A stretch of DNA of 10,079 nt from contig JAEZHO010000443.1 in the NCBI GenBank assembly GCA_023416545.1, forward strand, positions 1 to 10,079. Reading direction: 5' to 3'. Below, in pieces: positions 1 to 7,581 of this stretch. Within the stretch, counting starts at the first letter, position 1; every line of letters begins with the position of its first letter. The notes beneath the pieces are model-generated. The model had not been told where the DNA came from. It was given only the letters and a program-made list of their open reading frames with translations, and ran no database searches. A program made the translations under genes and the position numbers. This DNA is from Pseudomonadota bacterium (lineage in GTDB: Bacteria; Pseudomonadota; Alphaproteobacteria; Rhizobiales; Rhizobiaceae).

Positions 1-2
1 CG

Positions 3-206
3 CCGGAGCCGGGTCCGATTCCGCCTCCTCCGCCGCCGGTTCCTGATCCCTGCGTCCCTCCCGGACCTGGTCCCGGTCCGGGTATGGGACCGGGCCTCGG
101 GCCAGGTCCCGGGCCAGGGGGTGTACCCGGAGTGGATTGCGGAATCGACCTGGCCGCGATGGGCGTATCACCGCCCTCTACGATGCGCGGCCGGCAACGG
201 ATCTAG
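3..206 (+). CDS. 3' end of a Pro/Gly-rich protein (5' partial)
   Basis: An open frame runs from the window edge to a TAG at 204-206, giving 67 residues. It starts with a polyproline stretch (PIPPPPPPVPDP), followed by a GPGPGPGMGPGLGPGPGPGG-type low-complexity tract, and ends in a short ordinary tail (about VDCGIDLAAMGVSPPS and a basic end). This looks like the proline/glycine-rich C terminus of a secreted or envelope-associated protein. No domain is visible, so I do not name a function. The frame could be chance in GC-rich DNA; the one competing full-length frame lacks a stop here but gives an arginine-rich product typical of a shadow. The gene would continue to the left of the window. Confidence 0.45.
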   Translation, partial: PEPGPIPPPPPPVPDPCVPPGPGPGPGMGPGLGPGPGPGGVPGVDCGIDLAAMGVSPPSTMRGRQRI

Positions 207-231
207 GTTCCGCGGCCGGTGATTTTCCAAG

Positions 232-255
232 CCGTTCGCGGAAGGTCGCGAACGG
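232..255. terminator. Intergenic hairpin, possible terminator
   Basis: A perfect 9-bp inverted repeat (CCGTTCGCG, then CGCGAACGG) with a 6-nt GAAGGT loop lies 26 bp after the preceding stop codon. No T-run follows, so Rho-independent termination is uncertain. An operator upstream of the next gene is an alternative. Confidence 0.4.
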
Positions 256-273
256 TATTGACGACCCGCGCCG

Positions 274-289
274 CTAACGCTTCATTAAC
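274..289 (+). promoter_or_regulatory. CtrA-like binding site
   Basis: The sequence CTAA-N7-TTAAC differs by one base from the alphaproteobacterial CtrA consensus TTAA-N7-TTAAC. Its right half extends to TTAACCAT (285-292). It lies 53 bp upstream of the L,D-transpeptidase start, with a TTGACG -35-like hexamer at 258-263 just before it. Cell-cycle control of this cell-wall gene is an inference. Confidence 0.45.
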
Positions 290-341
290 CATAAACTCCG
301 TAACTTCGTGCCATCAAGCCGACACATTGAGGACACGATTC

Positions 342-959
342 ATGTCGATCTCCCGCCGCGGGTTTCTGTTCGGACTGCCGCTTTTCGTGACCGGGTGCGC
401 CTCGAGCGGACCGGACCACAGGGCAAACTATGCAGCACTTCCGGGCGAACTTCATCCGCTGAACGCGGTTCCGCTGGAGAAGATCAAGCCGGAGCTTCGC
501 CGTCAGGTCGTGGCCTACGAGACCAAGTACAAGCCGGGCACCATCGTCGTCGATACGCCGGCCCGACGTCTCTACCACGTCATGGAGAATGGCCAGGCGA
601 TGCGCTACGGCGTCGGCGTCGGCCGGGCGGGCCTCGCTCTCTCCGGCACCGCCTATGTCGGCCGCAAGGCGGAGTGGCCGAACTGGACGCCGACCGCGAA
701 CATGATCCGCCGCGACCCCGAGAGGAACCTGAAATACGCCGGCGGCGTCCCGGGCGGGCCGAACAATCCCCTCGGCGCCCGCGCCATCTATCTCTACCGC
801 AACGGCAACGACACGCATTTCCGCATCCACGGCACCAACCAGCCGCAGACCATCGGCTACGCCATGTCGAGCGGCTGCGTGCGGATGATGAACCACGACG
901 TGATCGACCTCTACGAGCGCGTCAACGTCGGCGACCGGGTGGTCGTGCTGCAGGCCTGA
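342..959 (+). CDS. L,D-transpeptidase (YkuD family) lipoprotein
   Basis: This 205-residue enzyme should act on peptidoglycan in the periplasm, making 3-3 cross-links or joining proteins to meso-diaminopimelate. The YkuD signature is intact: His163 in HGTNQP and Cys179 in SSGCVRM, the usual His/Cys catalytic arrangement. The N terminus carries a twin-arginine motif (SRRGFL, residues 4-9) and then a lipobox VTGC with Cys19, so it looks like a Tat-exported lipoprotein. I chose ATG 342 because GAGG (329-332) lies 9 nt upstream and the signal sequence begins there; a longer in-frame start at 219 would bury it. In Hyphomicrobiales, enzymes of this family also anchor outer-membrane beta-barrels to peptidoglycan; whether this one does cannot be read from sequence. 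It is monocistronic, with a CtrA-like box upstream and a hairpin at its stop codon. Confidence 0.92.
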   Translation: MSISRRGFLFGLPLFVTGCASSGPDHRANYAALPGELHPLNAVPLEKIKPELRRQVVAYETKYKPGTIVVDTPARRLYHVMENGQAMRYGVGVGRAGLALSGTAYVGRKAEWPNWTPTANMIRRDPERNLKYAGGVPGGPNNPLGARAIYLYRNGNDTHFRIHGTNQPQTIGYAMSSGCVRMMNHDVIDLYERVNVGDRVVVLQA

Positions 960-973
960 CCGGAGGCCTGCAG
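948..973 (+). terminator. Hairpin over the L,D-transpeptidase stop codon
   Basis: The repeat CTGCAGGCC / GGCCTGCAG gives a perfect 9-bp stem with an 8-nt loop that contains the TGA stop. There is no T-run. It lies between convergent genes and may limit read-through or stabilise the 3' end. Confidence 0.45.
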
Positions 974-1025
974 ACGCTTGACGCGCACGGATAGCCGTGG
1001 CGCGGTCTGCGGCCCATGAGCCGGG

Positions 1026-2042
1026 CTAGAAGCCGGAGAGGACGATCTTGCCTTTCGTCCGGCCGCTCTCGATCATCGCATGGGCGCGTTTGAGGTTGGC
1101 GGCATTGATCGTGCCGTAGGTCTCGTTCAGCGTCGTCCTGATGTCGCCGGCATCCACCATGTCGGACACGTGGTTCAGGAGCTTGTGCTGCTCGATCATG
1201 TCGGCCGTCTGCCAGACCGGGCGGGCAAACATCATCTCCCAGTGGATCGAAAGCGCCTTGCGCTTGAAGGGACGCAGGTCCATCGGCTCCTTCGGGTCGT
1301 CGATCAGCGAGAACCGCCCCTGCGGCGCGATCAGGTCCAGGACGTCGGCGACATGCTTTTCCGTCTGGGTGGTGGAGAAGACGAAGGCCGGCGCGCCGAT
1401 CCCCAACGCCTCGACCTGCGGCGCCAGCGGCTGGCTGTGGTCGATCGCATGCTGGGCGCCGAGTTCGCCGACCCAAGCCCTGGTTTCCGGCCGGGAAGCG
1501 GTCGCGATCACCGTGAGATCCGTCAGCCGGCGGGCAAGCTGGATGGCGATCGACCCGACGCCGCCCGCGCCGCCGATGATGAGGATCGCATTGGCGGCAC
1601 CCGGGACGGGGTCCTGGACCTTCATGCGGTGGAACATCGCCTCGTAGGCGGTAATGGCGGTGAGCGGCAGGGCGGCCGCTTCCTCGAAGCCGAGGCTCTT
1701 CGGCTTCCTGCCGACGATCCGCTCGTCGACGAGATGATATTCGGCATTCGTGCCCTGGCGATTGATGGCGCCCGCATAGAAGACCTCGTCGCCGGGCTGG
1801 AAGAGGCTGACCTCGCTCCCCACGGCCCGGACGATCCCCGCCGCATCGTAGCCGAGGACGCGGTACTCCCCGTCTTCCACCGCCGCCGATGCGCGCACCT
1901 TGGTATCGACCGGATTGACCGAAACCGCCCGGATCTCGACCAGCAGGTCGTGGCCGGTCGCTTCCGGCATCGGCAGTTCGATGTCGAGGAGGGAGGTTTC
2001 CGCTTCGATGGGCTGGGGTCTGTTGAAGCCGACGGCGCGCAT
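1026..2042 (-). CDS. Zinc-free MDR oxidoreductase (quinone oxidoreductase-like)
   Basis: The 338-residue product is a medium-chain dehydrogenase/reductase. It has an N-terminal GroES-like half (for example GHDLLVEIRAVSVNPVDTK at about 30-48) and a Rossmann NAD(P)H-binding half with GGAGGVGS at 157-164. The protein has no cysteine at all, so it lacks both zinc-ligand sets and belongs with NADPH:quinone oxidoreductase or enoyl reductase-like enzymes often labelled 'zinc-binding alcohol dehydrogenase family'. The physiological substrate is unknown. I chose the ATG at 2042 because AAGGAG (2049-2054, minus) lies 6 nt upstream and the protein then opens with the typical MRAVGF; an in-frame ATG 60 bp upstream adds an atypical leader. 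It is divergent from the lipid kinase (208-bp gap) and convergent with the L,D-transpeptidase gene. No clear promoter was seen. Confidence 0.9.
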   Translation of the reverse strand: MRAVGFNRPQPIEAETSLLDIELPMPEATGHDLLVEIRAVSVNPVDTKVRASAAVEDGEYRVLGYDAAGIVRAVGSEVSLFQPGDEVFYAGAINRQGTNAEYHLVDERIVGRKPKSLGFEEAAALPLTAITAYEAMFHRMKVQDPVPGAANAILIIGGAGGVGSIAIQLARRLTDLTVIATASRPETRAWVGELGAQHAIDHSQPLAPQVEALGIGAPAFVFSTTQTEKHVADVLDLIAPQGRFSLIDDPKEPMDLRPFKRKALSIHWEMMFARPVWQTADMIEQHKLLNHVSDMVDAGDIRTTLNETYGTINAANLKRAHAMIESGRTKGKIVLSGF

Positions 2043-2250
2043 CCGGTTCTCCTTTTCAAGATTGCGGTCACGATACTTGCAGCCAATGGGGCCGGCCCGC
2101 AAGGACGGAAATGAGCGATCACGGCCATCTCAACAAAGCCCCAATGGGCGGAAACATTCGCAAACCGGCCGGCAAGCACGCAGCCGGGCAACCATTTGCG
2201 CCATGGCCCGTTGTTTGGCGGCTGACGAGAAGGCGGAGCGAGAGCACCAG

Positions 2251-3219
2251 ATGAATCTTGTTGCGGTCTTCAACCGCGAGGGCGGAACCTTCAAGACCAC
2301 CGACATGGACGCATACGGCGCCCATGCCACCGAAGTTTTCACCAGGGCCGGCCATCGGATCGAGTGCCATGTGGTTTCCGGCAGCGAGATCGTTTCGACG
2401 ATGCAGCGCGTGGCCGCACTCCCGGGCGTGGAGGGACTGATCGCGGGCGGCGGCGACGGCACCATTTCCGCCGCCGCCGACATCGCCTGGAAGAATGGCC
2501 TGGTGCTCGGCATCGTCCCGGCCGGCACGATGAACCTCTTTGCCCGCTCCCTGAAGCTGCCGCTCGATATCTGGGCCGTGCTCGATGTCCTGGCGGAGGG
2601 CAGGGTGGAGAATGTCGACATCGCGAGCGCCAATGGGCGGAGCTTCGTCCACCAGTTTTCCGCCGGCCTCCACGCACGCATGGTGCGCTATCGCGATTCC
2701 ATGAGCTTCGCCTCGAGGCTGGGCAAGATCCGGGCGAGCACGCGTGCGGCGCTCGGCGTGATGTTCAATCCGCCGGAGTTCGAGGTGGAGTTCAATGCCA
2801 AGGGCAAGACCGGACATCGCAAGGTGTCTGCCATTTCGGTCTCGAACAACGAATTCGGCCAGGATGCGCTTCTCGTTGCTCCCGACGTCACGGGCGGCCA
2901 TCTCGGTTTCTACATTGCCGACCCGCTGTCGCCGGCAGGCGTGGCGCACCTTGTCTTCGACATTCTCCGTGGCCGCCTGAAGGAGAATGCGGCGGTGACC
3001 GCCATGACCACGACCGAGGTCGAACTCCATTTTCCCCGCGCGCGGCATGACGTGCGCTGCGTCATCGACGGCGAACTCCTGCCGATGGACCGTGACGTCA
3101 AGCTGCGCATCCACGCAGGCGAACTCAAGGTCCTCGTGCCGCCTCAGGCCGGGCAGGCGACGGGGAAGGCCACGGGGACGGCCACGGCCGAAGAGGAGAG
3201 CGCGGGAAGCGGGATCTGA
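2251..3219 (+). CDS. Diacylglycerol/lipid kinase family protein
   Basis: This 322-residue protein is probably a cytosolic, membrane-associated kinase that phosphorylates a lipid such as diacylglycerol using ATP. The DAGK catalytic domain is complete: GGGDGT nucleotide-binding loop at 66-71, PAGTMNLFAR at 90-99 and IDGE at 272-275, where the Glu matches the catalytic residue of the DgkB/YegS family. The length is close to the usual 300. Residues about 298-322 form an Ala/Gly/Thr/Glu-rich tail (QATGKATGTATAEEE) that looks disordered and is not part of the fold. I chose ATG 2251 because MNLVAVFNREGG matches the family's first strand; the SD is weak (GGAG at 2235-2238, 12 nt away), and an ATG at 2203 is possible. 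The stop lies 4 bp from the convergent ligase gene's stop. Lipid substrate not determined. Confidence 0.88.
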   Translation: MNLVAVFNREGGTFKTTDMDAYGAHATEVFTRAGHRIECHVVSGSEIVSTMQRVAALPGVEGLIAGGGDGTISAAADIAWKNGLVLGIVPAGTMNLFARSLKLPLDIWAVLDVLAEGRVENVDIASANGRSFVHQFSAGLHARMVRYRDSMSFASRLGKIRASTRAALGVMFNPPEFEVEFNAKGKTGHRKVSAISVSNNEFGQDALLVAPDVTGGHLGFYIADPLSPAGVAHLVFDILRGRLKENAAVTAMTTTEVELHFPRARHDVRCVIDGELLPMDRDVKLRIHAGELKVLVPPQAGQATGKATGTATAEEESAGSGI

Positions 3220-3223
3220 TCCG

Positions 3224-4555
3224 TCAGAGCCGCGGCAGGTAGGTGCGATAGTCGAAATCGGAAACGGTGCGCAGGAACGTCAGCGCTTCCTTGCGCTTGG
3301 TATCGGCGTAGAGCTTCCGGTAGCGTTCCCCGAAGACGTCGGCGATGAAGGCGGATGCCGCGAAATCCTCCACGGCCGTCAGGAAATCATGGGTCAGTCG
3401 GCGGTTGCCGGGCGCCGGCTCGCCGGGCTGCGTGTCAGGTCCCGGGTCGAGCGTCCCGTCGATCCCGAGCAGCATCCCTCCCAGGATCGCGGTCAAGAGG
3501 AGATAGGGATTGGCGTCGGCGCCGGCGACGCGGTGCTCGATGCGCGCACCCGGGCCGTCCTTTTCCGGAATGCGCACCGCCGTCCCGCGATGGCCGTGGC
3601 CCCAGTCGATGTCGACCGGCGCGAAGGAGCCCGGCTGGAACCTGCGATAGGAATTGGCGAACGGCGCGAAGACCAGCTGCGCCTCGCGCATCGTATCGAG
3701 CATTCCCGCACAGACGGACCTGAGAAGCACCGGCTGGCCGCCACCGGCATCCAGGATGTTCCTGCCGTCGCGGTCGATGATGCTCGCATGGACGTGCAGG
3801 CCAGACCCGGCATGCTCCGAATAGGGCTTGGCCATGCAGGTTGATTTGAGGCCGTGGCGCCTTGCGGCCTGATCGGCGATCCGCTTGAGATAGAGACAGT
3901 CGTCGGCGGCGGCCATGGCATCGGCACGGTGCAGAAGGTTGATCTCGAACTGGCCCGGACCGAACTCGGCAGTGGTCGCGTCGGCGGGAATGTCCTGCGC
4001 CTTCGCCCAGGCGCGGACGGTCTGCAGGTACTCGTCCAGCGCATCGACCGCGCTCATGTCGTAAAGCTGGAAGCCGTTCGGTTCGCCCCGGCAGGTGAGG
4101 GTCTGCGGCGGACGCGGCCGGCCGGTCTCGCGCCAGTCCGGCTCCATCACGTAGAATTCCAGTTCCGTCGCCACCACCGGCGTCAGGCCGCGCTCCTCGT
4201 AACGCTTGAGCAGGGCCGCGAGGATGGCGCGCGGATCCATGAAGCTCGGGCTGCCGTCCAGCTCGTGCATGGTGGAAAGAACCTGCCGCGATCCTTCCGG
4301 CGCCCAGGGCATGGGTGCAAGGCTGCGGCGATCGGGAATGCAGACGCCGTCCGGGTCGCCGATCGACAGCGACAGGCCGGTGATGTCGTCATTGTCGTCG
4401 CCCCAGATATCGAGCGACTGGGTGGAGGACGGAAGCCGCACCGCTCCCTCCCAGACCTTCTTCTCCGCCTCCAGCGGGATCTGCTTGCCGCGCAACTCGC
4501 CGTTCATGCCGACGAGCAGGATTTCGATGCGGGGAGGAGCATTCTCGACGGTCAT
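3224..4555 (-). CDS. Glutamine synthetase family ligase (gamma-glutamylputrescine synthetase-like)
   Basis: The 443-residue product has the GS fold: a beta-grasp N terminus, then the catalytic barrel. Metal- and substrate-binding motifs are present: ELEFY at 131-135, AEFGPGQFEINL at 196-207, GSGLHVHAS at 250-258, NSYRRFQPGSFAP at 301-313, AVRIP at 326-330 and ARIEHRVAGADANPYL at 337-352. The C terminus (DFDYRTYLPRL) lacks the adenylylation tyrosine loop of housekeeping GlnA, so this is a GlnA-like enzyme that probably gamma-glutamylates an amine rather than ammonia. The divergent putrescine-type aminotransferase supports a polyamine substrate (PuuA/SpuI-type), but that is inference. The open frame extends far upstream on the minus strand; I chose the ATG at 4555 because MTVENAPPRIEI starts the conserved fold and the upstream part overlaps the aminotransferase gene. 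No clear SD precedes it. Confidence 0.88.
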   Translation of the reverse strand: MTVENAPPRIEILLVGMNGELRGKQIPLEAEKKVWEGAVRLPSSTQSLDIWGDDNDDITGLSLSIGDPDGVCIPDRRSLAPMPWAPEGSRQVLSTMHELDGSPSFMDPRAILAALLKRYEERGLTPVVATELEFYVMEPDWRETGRPRPPQTLTCRGEPNGFQLYDMSAVDALDEYLQTVRAWAKAQDIPADATTAEFGPGQFEINLLHRADAMAAADDCLYLKRIADQAARRHGLKSTCMAKPYSEHAGSGLHVHASIIDRDGRNILDAGGGQPVLLRSVCAGMLDTMREAQLVFAPFANSYRRFQPGSFAPVDIDWGHGHRGTAVRIPEKDGPGARIEHRVAGADANPYLLLTAILGGMLLGIDGTLDPGPDTQPGEPAPGNRRLTHDFLTAVEDFAASAFIADVFGERYRKLYADTKRKEALTFLRTVSDFDYRTYLPRL

Positions 4556-4579
4556 GGGAGGGTCTTCAGAAGGGAGTTG

Positions 4580-4589
4580 CGGAGCTCCG
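4580..4589. promoter_or_regulatory. Palindrome in the divergent amine-gene promoter region
   Basis: CGGAGCTCCG is a perfect 10-bp palindrome in the 84-bp gap (4556-4639) between the divergent ligase and aminotransferase genes. A TTGCGG hexamer (4577-4582) and GATAAG (4599-4604), 16 bp apart, could be a promoter for the aminotransferase, with the palindrome in its spacer. A shared repressor site is a guess. Confidence 0.3.
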
Positions 4590-4639
4590 TTCGTAGCCGA
4601 TAAGACTTGGACAGACAATCTCGCCGCCGGAAGACACAG

Positions 4640-6007
4640 ATGACCTCCACGACCACCCTCTCCAATCTCGGCGCCATCGACGCCGCCCATCACCTGCATC
4701 CCTTCTCCGACATGAAGAAGCTGAATGCGGCCGGGACGCGGGTCATCGAACGGGCAGAGGGCGTCCATATCTTCGACAGCACCGGCAGGAAATACCTGGA
4801 CGCCTTTGCGGGCCTGTGGTGCGTCAACGTCGGCTACGGGCGGCGGGAGATCGCCGAGGCTGCCTATCGCCAGATGAACGAGCTGCCCTATTACAACAGC
4901 TTCTTCGGCACGACGACGCCGCCGGCGACCCTGCTTGCCCAGAAGATCGCCTCGCATGCGGGCTCCCGGATGAACCGCGTCTTCTTCACCAATTCCGGCT
5001 CGGAAGCCTCGGACACGTGGTTTCGCATGGCGCGCGTCTACTGGAAGGCGCTCGGCAGGCTGGAGAAGACGCAGGTCATCGCCCGCCGCAACGCCTATCA
5101 CGGCTCGACCGTCGCGGGTGCCTCGCTCGGCGGCATGAAGTGGATGCACGAGCAGGGCAACCTGCCGATCGAGGGCGTCCACCATATCGGCCAGCCCTAC
5201 TGGTATGCGGAAGGCGGCGACCTCTCCCCCGCCGATTTCGGCCTCAAGGTCGCCCGCGAACTCGAGCAGAAGATCGACGAACTCGGCGAGGACCGCGTCG
5301 CCGCCTTCGTGGCCGAGCCCATACAGGGGGCGGGCGGCGTCATCATCCCGCCCGAGACCTATTGGCCGGAAATCGCCCGCATCTGCCGCGAGCGCGATAT
5401 CCTGCTCGTCTCCGACGAGGTGATCTGCGGCTTCGGGCGGCTCGGCTCCTGGTTCGGGTACCAGCATTACGGCGTGGAGCCGGATCTTGCGCCGATCGCC
5501 AAGGGCCTGTCATCCGGCTACCTGCCGATCGGCGGCGTCATGGTGAGCGACCGGGTGGCGGACGTGCTGACCGAGGAAATCGGCGATTTCTACCACGGCT
5601 TCACCTATTCGGGGCATCCCGTCTGTGCCGCCGCCGCACTGGAAAACCTGCGCATCATCGAGGACGAGGGCCTGGTCGAGCGCATCCGCGACGACATCGG
5701 CCCCTATTTCTCCGCCGCATGGAAGAGCCTCGCGGACCATGAAGTGGTCGGCGAGGCGGAAAGCGTCGGCCTGATGGGCGGCCTGCAGCTCGCCGCCGAC
5801 AAGGCGACCCGCCGGCGCTTTGCCAAGCCCGACGACATCGGCACGCTGGTGCGCAACCACTGCCTCGAGAACGGACTGATCATGCGCGCCACCGGCGACC
5901 GCATGCTGGCCTCGCCGGCCTTCACCATCAGCCGCGCGGAGGTCGACGAGGTGGTCGATACGCTGCGCAAGGCGCTCGACCACCTGCGGGATACGGTCAG
6001 CGAATAG
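4640..6007 (+). CDS. Class III aminotransferase, putrescine-pyruvate type (SpuC-like)
   Basis: This 455-residue PLP enzyme has all marks of class III omega-aminotransferases: NSGSEASD (118-125) binding the cofactor phosphate, YHGSTVAG (153-160), AEPIQGAGG (225-233), SDEVICGFGR (258-267) with the PLP-nitrogen Asp259, and the Schiff-base Lys288 in PIAKGLSSGY. From memory, the stretches LWCVNVGYGR, QPYWYAEGGD and FYHGFTYSGHPVCAA closely match the Pseudomonas putrescine-pyruvate aminotransferase SpuC, so the likely reaction is putrescine plus pyruvate to 4-aminobutanal plus alanine. Related enzymes use beta-alanine or other amines, so the substrate is less certain than the family. I chose ATG 4640 because GGAAG (4629-4633) lies 6 nt upstream; an ATG at 4607 would add 11 basic residues. 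It is divergent from the glutamine-synthetase-like ligase, its probable partner in amine use. Confidence 0.9.
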   Translation: MTSTTTLSNLGAIDAAHHLHPFSDMKKLNAAGTRVIERAEGVHIFDSTGRKYLDAFAGLWCVNVGYGRREIAEAAYRQMNELPYYNSFFGTTTPPATLLAQKIASHAGSRMNRVFFTNSGSEASDTWFRMARVYWKALGRLEKTQVIARRNAYHGSTVAGASLGGMKWMHEQGNLPIEGVHHIGQPYWYAEGGDLSPADFGLKVARELEQKIDELGEDRVAAFVAEPIQGAGGVIIPPETYWPEIARICRERDILLVSDEVICGFGRLGSWFGYQHYGVEPDLAPIAKGLSSGYLPIGGVMVSDRVADVLTEEIGDFYHGFTYSGHPVCAAAALENLRIIEDEGLVERIRDDIGPYFSAAWKSLADHEVVGEAESVGLMGGLQLAADKATRRRFAKPDDIGTLVRNHCLENGLIMRATGDRMLASPAFTISRAEVDEVVDTLRKALDHLRDTVSE

Positions 6008-6032
6008 GGGCCAGCGAGTAGGAGCCGGCGTC

Positions 6033-6052
6033 CCGCCCGCGAGACCGGGCGG
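6033..6052. terminator. GC-rich hairpin between convergent genes
   Basis: CCGCCCG / CGGGCGG pairs as a 7-bp stem with a 6-nt loop in the 66-bp gap between the convergent aminotransferase and AMP nucleosidase genes. There is no T-run on either strand, so termination by this hairpin alone is uncertain. Confidence 0.4.
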
Positions 6053-6073
6053 CGGCCGTAGCGGCGAGCCGCC

Positions 6074-7576
6074 TTACTGGAAGGCGGTCTCGTAGAAGCT
6101 CCGGAGCTTGCGGGAATGCAGCCGTTCCACCGGCATGGCGGCGAGCTTCTGCACGGCGCGGATGCCGATCTGCAGGTGCTGGCTGACCTGCGTGCGGTAG
6201 AAGGCCGTCGCCATCCCCGGCAGTTTCAGTTCGCCGTGCAGCGGCTTGTCCGAAACGCAGAGCAGCGTCCCGTAGGGCACGCGGAAGCGGAAGCCGTTGG
6301 CGGCGATCGTCGCCGATTCCATGTCGAGCGCAATCGCCCGCGACTGCGACAGCCGCTTCACCGGCCCGCGCTGGTCGCGCAGTTCCCAGTTGCGGTTGTC
6401 GATGGTCGCCACCGTGCCGGTCCGCATGATGCGCTTCAGTTCGAAGCCCTCGTAGCCCGTCACCTCCTCGACCGCATCCTCGAGCGCCTGCTGGACCTCG
6501 GCAAGTGCGGGGATCGGGACCCAGACGGGCAGGTCGTCGTCGAGTACGTGGTCCTCGCGGACATAGGCATGGGCGAGCACGTAGTCGCCCAGCCGCTGGC
6601 TGTTGCGCAGGCCGGCGCAGTGGCCGACCATCAGCCAGGCATGCGGACGAAGGACCGCGATGTGGTCGGTAATGGTCTTGGCGTTGGATGGGCCGACGCC
6701 GATGTTGACGAGCGTGATCCCGGCATGGCCCTTCTTCTTCAGGTGATAGGCCGGCATCTGGGGCAGGCGTCCGACGACGGCGGTCTCCTCGCGCGGCTCG
6801 CCGGCGAGGGTCACGACATTGCCGGGCTCGACGAAGGCCTCGTAGCCCTCGCCGCCATTGGCCATCATCTCGCGCGCCCAGGCGGCGAATTCGTCGATGT
6901 AGAACTGGTAGTTGGTGAACAGCACGAAGTTCTGGAAGTGATCGGCGCTGGTGGCCGTATAATGGCTGAGGCGCGCCAGCGAGTAGTCGATGCGTTGCGC
7001 CGTGAAGGGCGCAAGCGGAGCCGGCTCGCCCGCCACCTGGTCGTATTCGCCGTTGGCGATCAGGTCGTCGGTATTGTTGAGGTCCGGCGTGTCGAAGAGA
7101 TCGCGCAGGTAGACGTCGGCAAGCCCTGCGGTCGCCGATGCCTCCACGTGGGCGCCCTCGCCGAAGGCGAAGTGCAGCGGGATCGGCGTCGACGATTCGG
7201 AGACCTTCACCGGCACGTTGTGATTGCGCATCAGCAGTTCGAGCTGTTCCTTCAGGTAGTGGCGGAAGAGCTTCGGACGGGTGATCGTCGTCGTGTAGAT
7301 GCCGGGCGAGGTGACGTGGCCGTAGGAAAGCCGCGAGTCCGCATGGCCGAAGGATGTCGTCTCGATGCTGACCTGGGGATAGCAGGCTCGGTACCGGCCG
7401 GTGACCGGACTGCCGTTCGACAACGCCCCGAAGGCGTCGATCAGGAACCCGGTATTGCGCTCGTAGAGTTCGGTCAGGACGTCGACCGCTTCGGCGGCGT
7501 CATCGAAGACGCGCGGCTCGTATGGGCTCGGGCTGATGAAGGGGAGAGGGGAGACTGAAAAGGTTCGCTTGCTCAT
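6074..7576 (-). CDS. amn: AMP nucleosidase
   Basis: The 500-residue enzyme hydrolyses AMP to adenine and ribose 5-phosphate in the cytosol and so controls AMP level and purine salvage. The length matches the family. Residues about 1-200 form the N-terminal AMP nucleosidase domain (FDDAAEAVDVL..LYERNTGFL near the start, YPQVSIET at 66-73). The C-terminal half is the nucleoside-phosphorylase-type catalytic domain, with NIGVGPSNAKTITDHIAVLR at 291-310, GHCAGLRNSQRLGDYVLAHA at 318-337, ALDMES at 416-421 (Glu420 ribose contact) and CVSDKP at 440-445 (Asp443, the probable catalytic acid). No Shine-Dalgarno precedes the ATG. Instead a TATAAT box ends 5 nt before it, suggesting a leaderless or nearly leaderless message. 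It stands 57 bp downstream of two small membrane-protein genes on the same strand and could also be read from them. Confidence 0.95.
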   Translation of the reverse strand: MSKRTFSVSPLPFISPSPYEPRVFDDAAEAVDVLTELYERNTGFLIDAFGALSNGSPVTGRYRACYPQVSIETTSFGHADSRLSYGHVTSPGIYTTTITRPKLFRHYLKEQLELLMRNHNVPVKVSESSTPIPLHFAFGEGAHVEASATAGLADVYLRDLFDTPDLNNTDDLIANGEYDQVAGEPAPLAPFTAQRIDYSLARLSHYTATSADHFQNFVLFTNYQFYIDEFAAWAREMMANGGEGYEAFVEPGNVVTLAGEPREETAVVGRLPQMPAYHLKKKGHAGITLVNIGVGPSNAKTITDHIAVLRPHAWLMVGHCAGLRNSQRLGDYVLAHAYVREDHVLDDDLPVWVPIPALAEVQQALEDAVEEVTGYEGFELKRIMRTGTVATIDNRNWELRDQRGPVKRLSQSRAIALDMESATIAANGFRFRVPYGTLLCVSDKPLHGELKLPGMATAFYRTQVSQHLQIGIRAVQKLAAMPVERLHSRKLRSFYETAFQ

Positions 7577-7581
7577 GGGCC

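Noticed and set aside
285..896. Long open frame on the minus strand across the L,D-transpeptidase gene
   Set aside because: It is the mirror of a gene with intact catalytic motifs, and its product is arginine/valine-rich with no recognisable fold, as expected for GC-rich DNA.
1080..2114. 344-codon plus-strand frame opposite the MDR oxidoreductase
   Set aside because: The minus strand has a clear ribosome binding site and a complete GGAGGVGS nucleotide-binding fold; the plus frame shows no domain.
2043..2250. GC palindromes GGGCCGGCCC (2089-2098) and CCGGCCGG (2165-2172) between divergent genes
   Set aside because: Short GC-only palindromes are expected by chance at this base composition, and neither aligns with a convincing promoter.
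4556..5467. N-terminal extension of the ligase frame by 304 codons
   Set aside because: It would overlap the aminotransferase gene antisense; the family fold begins at the ATG at 4555.
6116..7558. 480-codon plus-strand frame opposite amn
   Set aside because: AMP nucleosidase motifs on the minus strand are unambiguous; the plus frame is low-information and has no ribosome binding site worth noting.
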